NCBI GenBank assembly: GCA_045632485.1
Contig: JAZQWT010000095.1
Location: 1 to 15,110, forward strand
DNA: 15,110 nucleotides
Reading direction: 5' to 3'
Source: SIG575 sp045632485
GTDB taxonomy: Bacteria > Bacillota > Clostridia > Oscillospirales > Acutalibacteraceae
This document shows, piece after piece, positions 1 through 7,217 of the stretch (within the stretch, counting starts at the first letter, position 1; the number at the start of each line of letters is the position of its first letter). The notes beneath the pieces are model-generated. The model was not told where the DNA came from. It worked only from the letters and a program-made list of their open reading frames with translations, and searched no databases. Made by a program: the position numbers and the translations under genes.

Positions 1-146
1 AGAGTTTCTGCCGTCGAATTTTTCGTACGGCAAAGTACGAATTTGCAGGAAAGCTGACGCTTTTCAATAATGAGTGCGAAGCCGCACGGAATAAGGCGAC
101 GAGCGAAACCGTAATGTGTTCGACTCCCGTCTGCCTAAAGACCAAT
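1..146. other. GC-richer, hairpin-dense edge region, no supported gene
   Basis: This edge stretch looks unlike the AT-rich DNA that follows. It has three successive possible hairpins: TTCGTAC/GTACGAA at 22-28/35-41, a 7-bp stem with one wobble at 48-54/59-65, and GTGCG/CGCAC at 74-78/83-87. A competing stem, TGCCGT/ACGGCA (9-14/27-32), excludes the first. Plus frame 3 stays open from base 3 to a TAA at 189-191 and could be the tail of a gene cut by the window edge. However, its last third runs through the terminator hairpin and T-tract, and its codons (ACG, TCG, CGG, GTC) differ from neighbouring genes, so coding is doubtful. It could be a repeat element or structured RNA. Confidence 0.3.
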
Positions 147-187
147 AAAAAAGCTGATAACTTTTTCGTTTTATCACTTCTTTTTTT
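147..187. terminator. bidirectional intrinsic terminator closing the minus-strand operon
   Basis: A TGATAA/TTATCA stem (155-160/171-176) has a 10-base loop. For minus-strand transcripts the stem is followed by six Us (complement of the A-run 147-152); for plus-strand transcripts it is followed by a T-run at 181-186. It lies just past the stop of the last minus-strand gene (194), as expected for the operon end. The stem is short, so strength is uncertain. Confidence 0.55.
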
Positions 188-193
188 GTAATT

Positions 194-775
194 TTAAAAT
201 CCTCTCGGTGTTCCGCATTCGGAGCAGAACTTACCTTTATTTACGTTTCCGCAGGAGCAAACCCAGTCTTCAGGTTTTTTACTTCCGCATTGGGGACAGA
301 AGTTGCCTGAATTCACACTACCGCAGGTGCATTTCCAACTGCTGTTACTTGCGGGTGCGGGAGCAGGACTTGCCATAGATGCGAATGAAAGTAGTTTTAA
401 AGCTTGAGGGTCAATCTCAATAACCATATTGTTTATCTGAACAACCCTGATACCGCATCTTTCTTCCAGGTCGGCAAGTGATGAATCCTGCAGAATCAAA
501 GATGACTGAGTATCAACCTTGTATTTTAATTCATCAAGTGAGCATCCTTCTTCAAAAAGATTCGTAAAAGTCTTTTCGGTAGCAAAGGACACATTCTGTT
601 TCATCAGGTCAACAGGCAACTGACCACCGAGCATAGTGTTGAATTTATCAACATCTGCAATCACATAATCAAGGCTTGCTGTGAATTTGATTTCTGAAAA
701 CAACTTGGTTTCGCCTTGAGTTAAATTGGCATAAAAATGCCCGTTAAACTGAATTGCTGTGTTAGGCTTAGTCAT
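194..775 (-). CDS. short SPFH-like protein with two C-terminal zinc ribbons
   Basis: 193 aa. Residues about 30-125 resemble the second half of the SPFH domain of the protein at 5436-6845. The same order of features is present: a strand ending in a DVDKF segment (cf. VDPLKF), a helical stretch, then a GIRVVQINNMVIEID strand matching GIKVWSFGVNSV there. An Ala/Pro linker (134-142) leads to two Cys4 ribbons, C149/C151/C160/C163 and C173/C175/C184/C187, nearly identical in spacing to those of the SPFH protein. No signal peptide or membrane segment is seen. The start is set by AAGGGAG nine bases upstream of the ATG; two nearer ATGs are out of frame. It is last in the minus-strand block, behind an intergenic hairpin. 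The SPFH relationship is my own by-eye alignment; it may act as an accessory or competing subunit of the same complex. Confidence 0.8.
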   Translation of the reverse strand: MTKPNTAIQFNGHFYANLTQGETKLFSEIKFTASLDYVIADVDKFNTMLGGQLPVDLMKQNVSFATEKTFTNLFEEGCSLDELKYKVDTQSSLILQDSSLADLEERCGIRVVQINNMVIEIDPQALKLLSFASMASPAPAPASNSSWKCTCGSVNSGNFCPQCGSKKPEDWVCSCGNVNKGKFCSECGTPRGF

Positions 776-803
776 TCATTTCATCTCCCTTAAAATCACA
801 AAC

Positions 804-827
804 CAGCCGATTGTTTTCAATCGGCTG
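804..827 (-). terminator. intergenic hairpin (partial terminator or mRNA-processing stem)
   Basis: A perfect 10-bp inverted repeat, CAGCCGATTG/CAATCGGCTG, has a 4-base loop and lies between the genes starting at 1455 and 775. On the minus strand it is followed by GTTTGTGATTTT, a poor U-tract, so partial termination or transcript stabilisation fits better than full termination. On the plus strand it is followed by a T-rich stretch. It probably lowers expression of the last gene relative to the operon. Confidence 0.5.
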
Positions 828-846
828 TGTTTACTTTTATTATTTC

Positions 847-1455
847 TTATGCCCAAGGGTCAGCACTGTCAGGCTGACGGATACCTACAAGAATAAACTG
901 CTCCCAGAGATACCATTTTCCGTCCTTTGCTTTGCGCATCTGCACACTTCGGGGACTGTCTGCACCGCCTGATGTGATGTAGAGCGTTGCATAATTCTCA
1001 TTCTGATAAGAATAAGGATTTTCGCTGACAACAACTGTGTACGGCTCTGACGGAGTGTAGTCATTCTGTGGTGTTGAGCCTTCAAAATATGAACGGGGAA
1101 CATAGTCACTGTCACGGAATCTGTCTGCAATAAAGGATTTTTCAGCTCCGCTTAAGGGTCTCGGACCACGGAGAAAATCAACCATCTGCAGACTGAGGTC
1201 CTTATTCTGCGGATAATAGCAGAATGCAAGAACAGTCAAAGCTGCAGTTTCAAAGGGAGTTGATATTCCTGCCTGAGGCAATGCCTTGAATTCTTCAAGA
1301 GATGTGGGTAATGACGAAAAAACAATTGTTTCTTTCTTGTTTCCCATATTGCCCATACCTGAAGATACCTTGTTAATACCTTCGTTTATTGCAGAATTCA
1401 CAGTTTTCTTTACTGCGTTTTCTGCTTTACTTTTAAACATATCAAAAAGTGACAT
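847..1455 (-). CDS. conserved unknown cytoplasmic protein (DUF6935-like)
   Basis: 202 aa, no signal peptide. The N-terminus (1-45) is a Lys/Asn/Gly-rich amphipathic stretch beginning MSLFDMFKSK, similar in flavour to the MGLF/MGLI starts of its operon neighbours. The rest is a compact alpha/beta domain: a helical part with PLSGAEKSFIADRF (about 100-113), then strands ending in RKAKDGKWYLWEQF and a short Trp-Ala C-terminus. It resembles the small proteins annotated DUF6935 in Firmicutes, but I assign that from memory and only tentatively. The start is fixed by GGAGGG nine bases upstream, which directly follows the stop of the TPM gene (15-base gap), so the two are cotranscribed. Function unknown; context suggests a role with the SPFH/TPM envelope proteins. 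Confidence 0.75.
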   Translation of the reverse strand: MSLFDMFKSKAENAVKKTVNSAINEGINKVSSGMGNMGNKKETIVFSSLPTSLEEFKALPQAGISTPFETAALTVLAFCYYPQNKDLSLQMVDFLRGPRPLSGAEKSFIADRFRDSDYVPRSYFEGSTPQNDYTPSEPYTVVVSENPYSYQNENYATLYITSGGADSPRSVQMRKAKDGKWYLWEQFILVGIRQPDSADPWA

Positions 1456-1470
1456 TTTAATTTCCCTCCA

Positions 1471-2697
1471 TCAGAATTTTGCGCCTGAGCCGTTGTGGGT
1501 TCTGCCTGATGAGCTTGTATGAGTTGAAGAGTCAACAGATTTCTCCTGTGCTTTGGGCGTTGCTTTTACTGTGCTGTAAAGGAAGGCATCACTTCTGCCT
1601 GTAATATTCATACTGCCCTGACGGGTGTAAACCTTTGCATTTTTCTGAGAAACAACTGTCTTGTTTTTTGCAGTCATTGAGCCGGCGATGATAAGGCCGA
1701 TAACTGCACCTGCAAGCATAAGTATGAAAAGCCAGATTACAGAAATACCCGGCTTGAGCTGAGTTTCTGCTCTGTCAAGATAGATTGTGAAAGCGCCTTC
1801 GTAATCTTCTGCTGCGAGGTAGGGTATCATATCAGTAATCATACCTTCTCTGATTCCCTCAAAGAAAACCTCTGAGCCTCTGCCGTGAGTTGTTATCCAG
1901 ATTTCTCTTTCACCCTCTGCACCGGGTTTATAGACAACAAGCACACCGTCGTCGTTTTCGCCCCAACCGTAGCCGTTGTAATCATAGAAATCATCAGCGT
2001 AAACTTCGCTTGTTTTGCCTTCGAAATCATTTACGGTTACGATAGCAACTTCCATTTTATATTCATCTGCAAACATATCGCATCTTTCAAGAAGTGACTT
2101 TTCGGCATCATCAGGGATAATATCTGCATTATCAACAACGAGAGGGAGCTTTCTGTCCAAAGGTACGAATTTTGTTGTTTCTTCTTCGGTCACAGTTTCG
2201 TTTTTCTCCGTAACTACTTCAGTAGGTGAATTGTCAGTATCAGGTGCATTTACATCCTCAACATAGATTTCTGCTGTTTCGAAATATGCATAAATACCGT
2301 CAAAATATGACTCACTGCTGTCATATGAGGTGAGCATATCCTTGACAACTGCATCAGGGAAAAGGGCCTGAGCTTCATCTGTAACATACCAATAATACAT
2401 TTCATCTGTTGTATTATGTACAACGCAGATACCCATATCGTTATCAGTATTTGTGTCGTATGTCATATAAGCAAACTCATCGTTACTCACATTCTCCTGA
2501 CCTGTAATGGAAAACATAATAGTAACACCTGTATAGCTTTCAATATATGAGGCATAGTTATTGATTTCAGAAATTTCTGAAGAAGTAAGATGATTATCAG
2601 GGTCATAAACGTATGTATCCGTATAAGCTGATGCAGAAATTACCATCGAAAGGCAAATTACAAATGCAACAAGAATTGCAAAAAGCTTTTTAGTCAT
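1471..2697 (-). CDS. secreted membrane-anchored protein with two TPM domains (YdjH-like)
   Basis: 408 aa from the ATG at 2697, which has AGGAGG 9 bases upstream overlapping the previous gene's stop. The longer open frame to 2892 only runs into the upstream gene. A signal peptide spans 1-24 (cleavage after SASA). TPM-like domain 1 spans about 29-148 and TPM domain 2 about 183-312 (VDNADIIPDD start, DDGVLVVY core), separated by a Thr/Glu-rich linker (150-180). A membrane helix at 317-340 is followed by a 68-residue cytoplasmic tail ending in a Ser/Thr/Gly-rich THTSSSGRTHNGSGAKF motif, typical of this family. TPM (YgcG/YdjH) proteins are membrane-linked with an extracytoplasmic domain. In Bacillus, YdjH works with YdjG and YdjI at the membrane, and the gene to its left in transcription order here is the YdjG-like one. 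The second TPM copy is unusual. Confidence 0.85.
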   Translation of the reverse strand: MTKKLFAILVAFVICLSMVISASAYTDTYVYDPDNHLTSSEISEINNYASYIESYTGVTIMFSITGQENVSNDEFAYMTYDTNTDNDMGICVVHNTTDEMYYWYVTDEAQALFPDAVVKDMLTSYDSSESYFDGIYAYFETAEIYVEDVNAPDTDNSPTEVVTEKNETVTEEETTKFVPLDRKLPLVVDNADIIPDDAEKSLLERCDMFADEYKMEVAIVTVNDFEGKTSEVYADDFYDYNGYGWGENDDGVLVVYKPGAEGEREIWITTHGRGSEVFFEGIREGMITDMIPYLAAEDYEGAFTIYLDRAETQLKPGISVIWLFILMLAGAVIGLIIAGSMTAKNKTVVSQKNAKVYTRQGSMNITGRSDAFLYSTVKATPKAQEKSVDSSTHTSSSGRTHNGSGAKF

Positions 2698-2711
2698 TTT
2701 TCTGCACCTCC

Positions 2712-3800
2712 TTAAAGCGATGAAATGATTGCGGCGATAATATAGATTATTGCACCGAGTACCGCACCGCCAAGACCACCGATAAGCTTTGCCTTCTTCT
2801 CTTCTGTGGGGATATTGCCCACAAGCTTGCCTGTCTGACCGTTCATTGCAAAGGTGTGTATTTCGCCTTTCCATTTTACGTTGAGAATCCATACGGGATA
2901 AAGTGCATACTTATAGAATCCGTTTGCAACATTCATATTTGCTGCAATGGGAGTAACTGAATTGTAGCCTTCCACTGTGTCCTCGAATGCATCAAAGGCA
3001 CTCTGTCTGATTCTCTCATTTGCTCTTGGCATACTTGTATCAACGCCTACATCGTATTTATCGGCAAGATATCCTGCAAGATATGCGGGGCTAAAGGGCA
3101 CCGCATCCTTAAGATCAAAGGGTTCAACAGATTCCATAAGGTCATCGGGCATTTTTGTTGAACCGTCAACAGGAACATTGTCAAAGCCAAGACTACCGCT
3201 TCTGTAAATGCTGAAAGCAGATGTTTCTGTATAATTATTTTCACTGTCAGACCAGTGTCTGTATTTTTCTGCCTGATAAGATGCCTCTACCACTGCATCA
3301 CAGCTGAAAAGCCAGTGAGGAACATAAACTCCCTTGATTTCATCAAGCTTATTTTCACTGAGGAATGCTTTCGGAACAAATTTTTTACCTTTGAAATGTT
3401 TTTTCAGCGCTTCTTTTGCTGTCTTTTTATCAAGTTTGAAGGGAATTACAAGGTCAGGCTTCAGTTCACCTGAGAACTGTCCCTTCATAACAACCTGATT
3501 TCCGCAATAGGGACAGGTTGTAGCACCTGTTGTTGCATCTGCAACTATTTCACCTGCGCAGGAATTACAGACATAGACATTCATTCCGTCTGTTTCTCCT
3601 GCTTCCCATTGCGAATTTTGTGAATTCCAGTTTATATCCTGCACAGAGTTTGATTTAAATTCTTCTGCCTGCTGCATTGCTGCAACATCAAATTCCGTGT
3701 CGCAATAGGGACATTTAAGGCGCTGTGAGTTTGCATCAAACTCAACTGCACCGCCGCAATTAGGACACTTCTGTTCAAGAATTGCTGACAAAGTCATCAT
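2712..3800 (-). CDS. double zinc-ribbon membrane protein (YdjG-like)
   Basis: 362 aa. Two TFIIB/rubredoxin-like Cys4 ribbons lie at the N-terminus: C12/C15/C30/C33 (CPNC...CPYC) and C78/C81/C96/C99 (CNSC...CPYC). A central soluble domain (about 105-330) follows, with conserved-looking VPHWLF and YPVWILNVKWKG segments, then a C-terminal hydrophobic helix (337-362), giving a tail-anchored layout with ribbons in the cytoplasm. Such proteins are sometimes misannotated as helicase or RNA polymerase subunits because of the ribbon; the arrangement and the adjacent TPM gene point to the YdjG partner of the YdjGHI complex. The start is ambiguous: AAGGAG touches ATGATG directly (3 bases before the second ATG), while a TTG at 3791 sits at the best distance (9). 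Mature length changes by only three residues. The stop overlaps the next gene's ribosome binding site. Confidence 0.85.
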   Translation of the reverse strand: MMTLSAILEQKCPNCGGAVEFDANSQRLKCPYCDTEFDVAAMQQAEEFKSNSVQDINWNSQNSQWEAGETDGMNVYVCNSCAGEIVADATTGATTCPYCGNQVVMKGQFSGELKPDLVIPFKLDKKTAKEALKKHFKGKKFVPKAFLSENKLDEIKGVYVPHWLFSCDAVVEASYQAEKYRHWSDSENNYTETSAFSIYRSGSLGFDNVPVDGSTKMPDDLMESVEPFDLKDAVPFSPAYLAGYLADKYDVGVDTSMPRANERIRQSAFDAFEDTVEGYNSVTPIAANMNVANGFYKYALYPVWILNVKWKGEIHTFAMNGQTGKLVGNIPTEEKKAKLIGGLGGAVLGAIIYIIAAIISSL

Positions 3801-3808
3801 CTCCTTGT

Positions 3809-4324
3809 TTATTTGTATTTGAATAATATGCTGTAGACCTCCGAGAAAAAGCCTGCGCCTTTCTTCGGCAATTTATCGTTTGAACTGACTGAATAGTATT
3901 CCCCGTCACCGTATGTAAAAGAAACCGAGGTTGTAGGTGCATCGAGGAGAAGCAGCTCTTCATCGGGAAGCTCTCCCCAGTCAAGCACACCTGTTTTTTT
4001 GCACAGAGACCTTATTTCTTCAATAGCTTCGGCAGGCACTGTGTGACTTACAGTTTCTTCCTCTGCACCGATGTAAGGCAGGCTTGAATATTCAAGCCAT
4101 ACCTCACCGTTTTCTCTTATGCTGATTTCAAGACTTTCATAAGAGCCTTCCATCCCGCCACCTGATGAATATGTACATCTTGTAACAGTATCAGAAATTT
4201 CACGCACCATACCGTCTTTATCAGGTACATAAAACTTTGTTTTATAATACCATACACCTGCTATGATTCCTGTGAGCAGAACACCAATCAGAAGTCCGAT
4301 TATCAGTGCTTTCATTTTCTTCAT
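3809..4324 (-). CDS. single-pass membrane protein of unknown function
   Basis: 171 aa from the ATG at 4324, whose A is also the last base of the upstream gene's TGA; there is no clear Shine-Dalgarno, so translational coupling is likely. The longer frame to 4396 merely overlaps the neighbour's coding sequence. A Lys-rich start and hydrophobic helix (about 5-27) form an N-terminal anchor, followed by an outside domain of about 140 residues with beta-rich stretches (YESLEISIRENGEVWLEYSS) and a paired EIRSLCKKTGVLDW helix. There is no lipobox and no enzyme motif. I do not recognise the family. Its position between the DUF4428-like and YdjG-like genes suggests it belongs to the same membrane assembly. 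Confidence 0.75.
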   Translation of the reverse strand: MKKMKALIIGLLIGVLLTGIIAGVWYYKTKFYVPDKDGMVREISDTVTRCTYSSGGGMEGSYESLEISIRENGEVWLEYSSLPYIGAEEETVSHTVPAEAIEEIRSLCKKTGVLDWGELPDEELLLLDAPTTSVSFTYGDGEYYSVSSNDKLPKKGAGFFSEVYSILFKYK

Positions 4325-5382
4325 CAGCCGGGCATCTTTGCACCGCATTCTGTACAGAAAGCACCGCCTGTGTATGGAGCACCACAGTAAGGACATTCAA
4401 GACCCTGAGCCTGAGGTTGAGGCTGTGCAGGCTGATTGTAGCCGTTGTTCATGGGTTGCTGATTATAGCCATTATTCATAGGCTGCTGAGCATAACCATT
4501 ATTCATAGTTTGCTGAGCATATCCGTTATTCATGGGTTGCTGATTGTAACCGTTGTTCATCGGCTGATTATAACCGTTAGCAGGAGTATAGCCCTGATTC
4601 ATAGGCATACCGTTATTCATCGGCTGATTATAGCCATTGTTCATAGGCTGCTGAGCATAACCATTGTTCATGGGCTGACCGTAGCCCTGATTCATGGGCT
4701 GCTGATTAAAGCCGTTTGCAGGTGCGTAACTCTGATTCATAGGCTGACCGTAGCCCTGATTCATACCCATATTGGGCATTACGCCTCTGCCGGGAGTGAG
4801 AGTGTTGATAATCTCCATAGCCATCTGCTGATATTTGTTGTATTCCATAGTACCCATGCCGTCAACGCTGAAGGTATTAAGCTTAACCTTGAAATCATCA
4901 AAATAAGGATTGTTTACATTGAATTCAAGAATGAAATCATAGCTGAATTTATATCTGGGAGGATTGTAGCTTACTCTTTGACCGTCCTTGCCCTGAGTGT
5001 AGATTTCATCTCTGTCTTCGTCAATCTTAAGATTACAGCTTGTAATGCTTGAAAGGGGCATAACATCAGGGTTTTCATCATCCCAGTTATTAGGGCTGTA
5101 AACTGAAACAACGAAATTACCGTTAACTGTATCAACATAAATTTTCTTACTGTCACCAAATGTCATAGTGGGTCTGAAAGAAGCGAGAACCTGTTTGTTC
5201 TGTTCTCTGTAAGCAAGCTGCTGTTTGATTTCTTCAATTGTTGAGCTTCTTCTGTCGCTGAAGAAGGGTGAAAGTTTCTTTGCGCAGTCTTTGCACATGT
5301 TACCGTCTTCAAGTTTTCTGTTGCCTAAAAGTCCTATTTTATCTCCGCAGATGTCACAAAATTTCTTATCAAAAAGTCCCAT
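4324..5382 (-). CDS. DUF4428-type protein with PMNNGY/NQ repeat and C-terminal zinc ribbon
   Basis: 352 aa. Residues 9-33 form a treble-clef-like Cys4 site (C9/C12/C30/C33) of the DUF4428 kind, followed by a helical stretch. Residues about 68-195 make a beta-rich domain that resembles a PH-like or SHOCT-associated fold only loosely. Residues 206-318 are a low-complexity Asn/Gln/Met/Pro/Gly/Tyr repeat built on PMNNGYNQ or PMNNGYAQQ units, about a dozen imperfect copies. The end is a Cys4 ribbon (C330/C333/C343/C346). The start has AAAGGAG nine bases upstream and follows the SPFH gene by 53 AT-rich bases. No membrane helix is seen. The repeat looks like a prion-like or flexible spacer between two zinc modules; binding partners are probably the other ribbon proteins of the operon (inference). 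Confidence 0.85.
   Translation of the reverse strand: MGLFDKKFCDICGDKIGLLGNRKLEDGNMCKDCAKKLSPFFSDRRSSTIEEIKQQLAYREQNKQVLASFRPTMTFGDSKKIYVDTVNGNFVVSVYSPNNWDDENPDVMPLSSITSCNLKIDEDRDEIYTQGKDGQRVSYNPPRYKFSYDFILEFNVNNPYFDDFKVKLNTFSVDGMGTMEYNKYQQMAMEIINTLTPGRGVMPNMGMNQGYGQPMNQSYAPANGFNQQPMNQGYGQPMNNGYAQQPMNNGYNQPMNNGMPMNQGYTPANGYNQPMNNGYNQQPMNNGYAQQTMNNGYAQQPMNNGYNQQPMNNGYNQPAQPQPQAQGLECPYCGAPYTGGAFCTECGAKMPG
4429..4767 (-). repeat. degenerate tandem repeat encoding PMNNGY units
   Basis: An in-frame minisatellite-like tract inside the DUF4428-type gene. Units of about 24 or 27 bases encode Gln-Pro-Met-Asn-Asn-Gly-Tyr followed by Asn-Gln, Ala-Gln-Gln or similar; on the plus strand this appears as recurrent GGCTGATTATA and GGCTGCTGAGCATA blocks. 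All unit lengths are multiples of three, so gain or loss of units would keep the frame. Confidence 0.85.
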
Positions 5383-5435
5383 AATAATAATCTCCTTTAA
5401 AATTTATTTTTTATATTTTTATTTTATATTTTTAA

Positions 5436-6845
5436 TTATTTTGCATCGCTTTCGTCGAATATGTCACCGCATTCAGGGCAGAATTTCGGCGGATTGTGGG
5501 GGTCTTCGGGTTTCCAGCCGCACTTGTCGCACTGATAAAGAGGTGCACCTGCAGGTTTTTGTGAGCCGCAATTCTGACAGAATTTACCTTTGTTCACTGC
5601 ACCGCAGTTACATGTCCAGCCCTCAGCCTCTGCAGGTTTGGGTGAACCGCATTCAGGACAGAATTTTCCGGTTGCTGTTGCACCGCAAGAGCATTTCCAG
5701 CCACCTTCAGCAGGTTTGGGTTCAGGTTTCTTTGCACCGCAGTTTGGACAGAAGTTTCCTGTTACTGTATTTCCGCAAGAACATTTCCAGCCGTCTGCAG
5801 GAGGTGTTGTCTGTGGAGCCGGCTGCTGAGCCTGTTGCTGTTGACCCATTGCGAAAAGATTCTGAGCATTCATACCGCCTGACTGCTGAGCAAAACCCAT
5901 TCCCATAAAGCCCGTCATAGCACCGGCTGAGTTGTTTGCCGCATCCTGCATTGCCTGTGCCTGAGCACCTACAAGATGTGCACCTGCCATTGTAGGATTG
6001 CGGAAAACGGCATTTCTCTGCAGCTCTTTGATCATATCTTCGTCTTCTTTAGGTGCTGTTACAGAATTCACACCGAACGACCAGACCTTGATACCGCGTA
6101 ATTCAGTCCATTTCTGTGACAGAACCTCGTTGAGTGCATCGGCAAGCTCAATTGTATGGCCGGGAAGTGCACTGTAACGTATTCCCATTGCAGAAATTTT
6201 CGCAAATGCAGGCTGAAGAGCTGTCATAAGTTCAGATTTCAGCTGAGAATCAATTTCTTCTCTCGGATATTCATCACTTACATTACCGCATACATTTGTG
6301 TAGAATTTGAGGGGGTCAACGATTTTGTATGAATATTCACCATTACAACGGATTGCAATATCAATATCAAGACCGATGTTCTGGTCAACAACTCTGAAAG
6401 GTACAGGATTGATTGTACCGTATTTGTTGCCCATAATTTCCTTTGTATTGAAATAGTAAACTCTCTGGTCTTTACCTGTATCTCCGCCAAAAGTAAATCT
6501 CTTACCTACCTGTTTAAATGTTTCTTTGATTGAATCACCGAGACTGCCGGAGAAAATACTTGGCTCTGTTGATGAATCGTATGTAAATTCACCGGGCTCT
6601 GCACAAACTTCAACAACCTTGCCCTGCTCAACGATAATCATACACTGACCGTCAGCAACAGCAATACCTGAACCATTGGAGATAATGTTGTCACTGCCTT
6701 TTGTGTTTGAAGAACGTCCGCCTACACGCTTCTGTCCTTTGACCATAAGCACATCGTTTTCAATTGCTTCGCAGTAGAAAAACTCTTTCCACTGGTCAGC
6801 GAGAACTCCGCCCAGTGCTCCTAATCCAGCTTTAATAAGTCCCAT
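5436..6845 (-). CDS. SPFH-domain protein with four C-terminal zinc ribbons (YdjI-like)
   Basis: 469 aa. The N-terminus MGLIKAGLGALGGVLADQWKEFF is an amphipathic membrane-associating stretch rather than a signal peptide. The SPFH domain covers about 25-265 (GQKRV near 37, VIVEQG-type strand near 70, VPFRVVDQNIGLDIDIAIRC near 150, GIKVWSFGVNSV near 251). A Met/Gln/Ala-rich linker (290-350) leads to four Cys4 ribbons: C355/357/366/369, C385/387/396/399, C412/414/423/426 and C439/442/456/459. SPFH proteins form oligomeric membrane scaffolds; Bacillus YdjI binds PspA and places it at the membrane. Family members are often labelled virion core protein. AAAGGAG nine bases upstream supports the ATG. 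The number of ribbons is notable, since the sibling at 194-775 has two of the same type. No pspA gene is in the window. Confidence 0.88.
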   Translation of the reverse strand: MGLIKAGLGALGGVLADQWKEFFYCEAIENDVLMVKGQKRVGGRSSNTKGSDNIISNGSGIAVADGQCMIIVEQGKVVEVCAEPGEFTYDSSTEPSIFSGSLGDSIKETFKQVGKRFTFGGDTGKDQRVYYFNTKEIMGNKYGTINPVPFRVVDQNIGLDIDIAIRCNGEYSYKIVDPLKFYTNVCGNVSDEYPREEIDSQLKSELMTALQPAFAKISAMGIRYSALPGHTIELADALNEVLSQKWTELRGIKVWSFGVNSVTAPKEDEDMIKELQRNAVFRNPTMAGAHLVGAQAQAMQDAANNSAGAMTGFMGMGFAQQSGGMNAQNLFAMGQQQQAQQPAPQTTPPADGWKCSCGNTVTGNFCPNCGAKKPEPKPAEGGWKCSCGATATGKFCPECGSPKPAEAEGWTCNCGAVNKGKFCQNCGSQKPAGAPLYQCDKCGWKPEDPHNPPKFCPECGDIFDESDAK

Positions 6846-6896
6846 AAAAATTTCTCCTTTCAGAAATTTATATTATTAAATTTTTTGCTTTATTTT

Positions 6897-7217
6897 TCAT
6901 CCTACGGATGTTGTCGCATAAATTGTATAGTCCACACCGTCGCCGGGATATTTATATTCCTTTGTGTATCCTTCATCAAAATATGCAAAGAACGGGGGTG
7001 TTTCATACTTCGCATTATCGGGAAGCATCTCTCAATTCTCAGCCACTTCTTCTACTGTGGGGATTCTTTTTTCTTTTTCAGTTGCAGAAACAGTTTCCTT
7101 TACTGTTGTATCAGGCAATGTAGTTTCACCATTATTTTCTATTTTACCGCAAGAAAATAACAACAGTAAAACACATAAAACCACCAGGACCGAAACAAGA
7201 TTTTTAAATATTTTCAT
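6897..7217 (-). pseudogene. small lipoprotein gene interrupted by an in-frame TGA
   Basis: The ATG at 7217 opens a lipoprotein: Lys-rich start, hydrophobic core, lipobox-like LLFSC with Cys23, then a Thr/Glu-rich tether ending ...VEEVAEN. A TGA at 7034-7032 stops it after 61 residues. The same frame continues without further stops for 44 codons (EMLPDNAKYE...IYATTSVG) to a TGA at 6899-6897, with coding-like composition, so the intact form would be about 106 aa. TGA is used as a normal stop elsewhere in the window, so recoding is unlikely. A single base change (e.g. TGG to TGA), a sequencing error, or a separate 43-aa product from the ATG at 7028 are the options. The start overlaps the preceding gene by 14 bases. 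Confidence 0.6.

Noticed and set aside
115..136. GTTCGACTCCCGTCTGCC resembling a tRNA or tmRNA T-arm and 3' end
   Set aside because: The flanks cannot form a T-stem, no acceptor partner or CCA is present, and no cloverleaf can be drawn around it on either strand.
2698..2892. N-terminal extension of the TPM protein to 2892
   Set aside because: The extension overlaps the YdjG-like gene, is Arg/Cys-rich noise, and would bury a clear signal peptide that has its own AGGAGG.
4306..5052. 248-codon plus-strand frame with Ile-His-Arg-Leu-Leu repeats
   Set aside because: It is the antisense shadow of the PMNNGY repeat; no ribosome binding site, and the minus-strand gene has domains, zinc sites and a good start.
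7032..7034. Selenocysteine or TGA-recoding at the lipoprotein stop
   Set aside because: No SECIS-like hairpin is evident just after the TGA, the protein is not a redox enzyme type, and TGA is a normal stop in this window.
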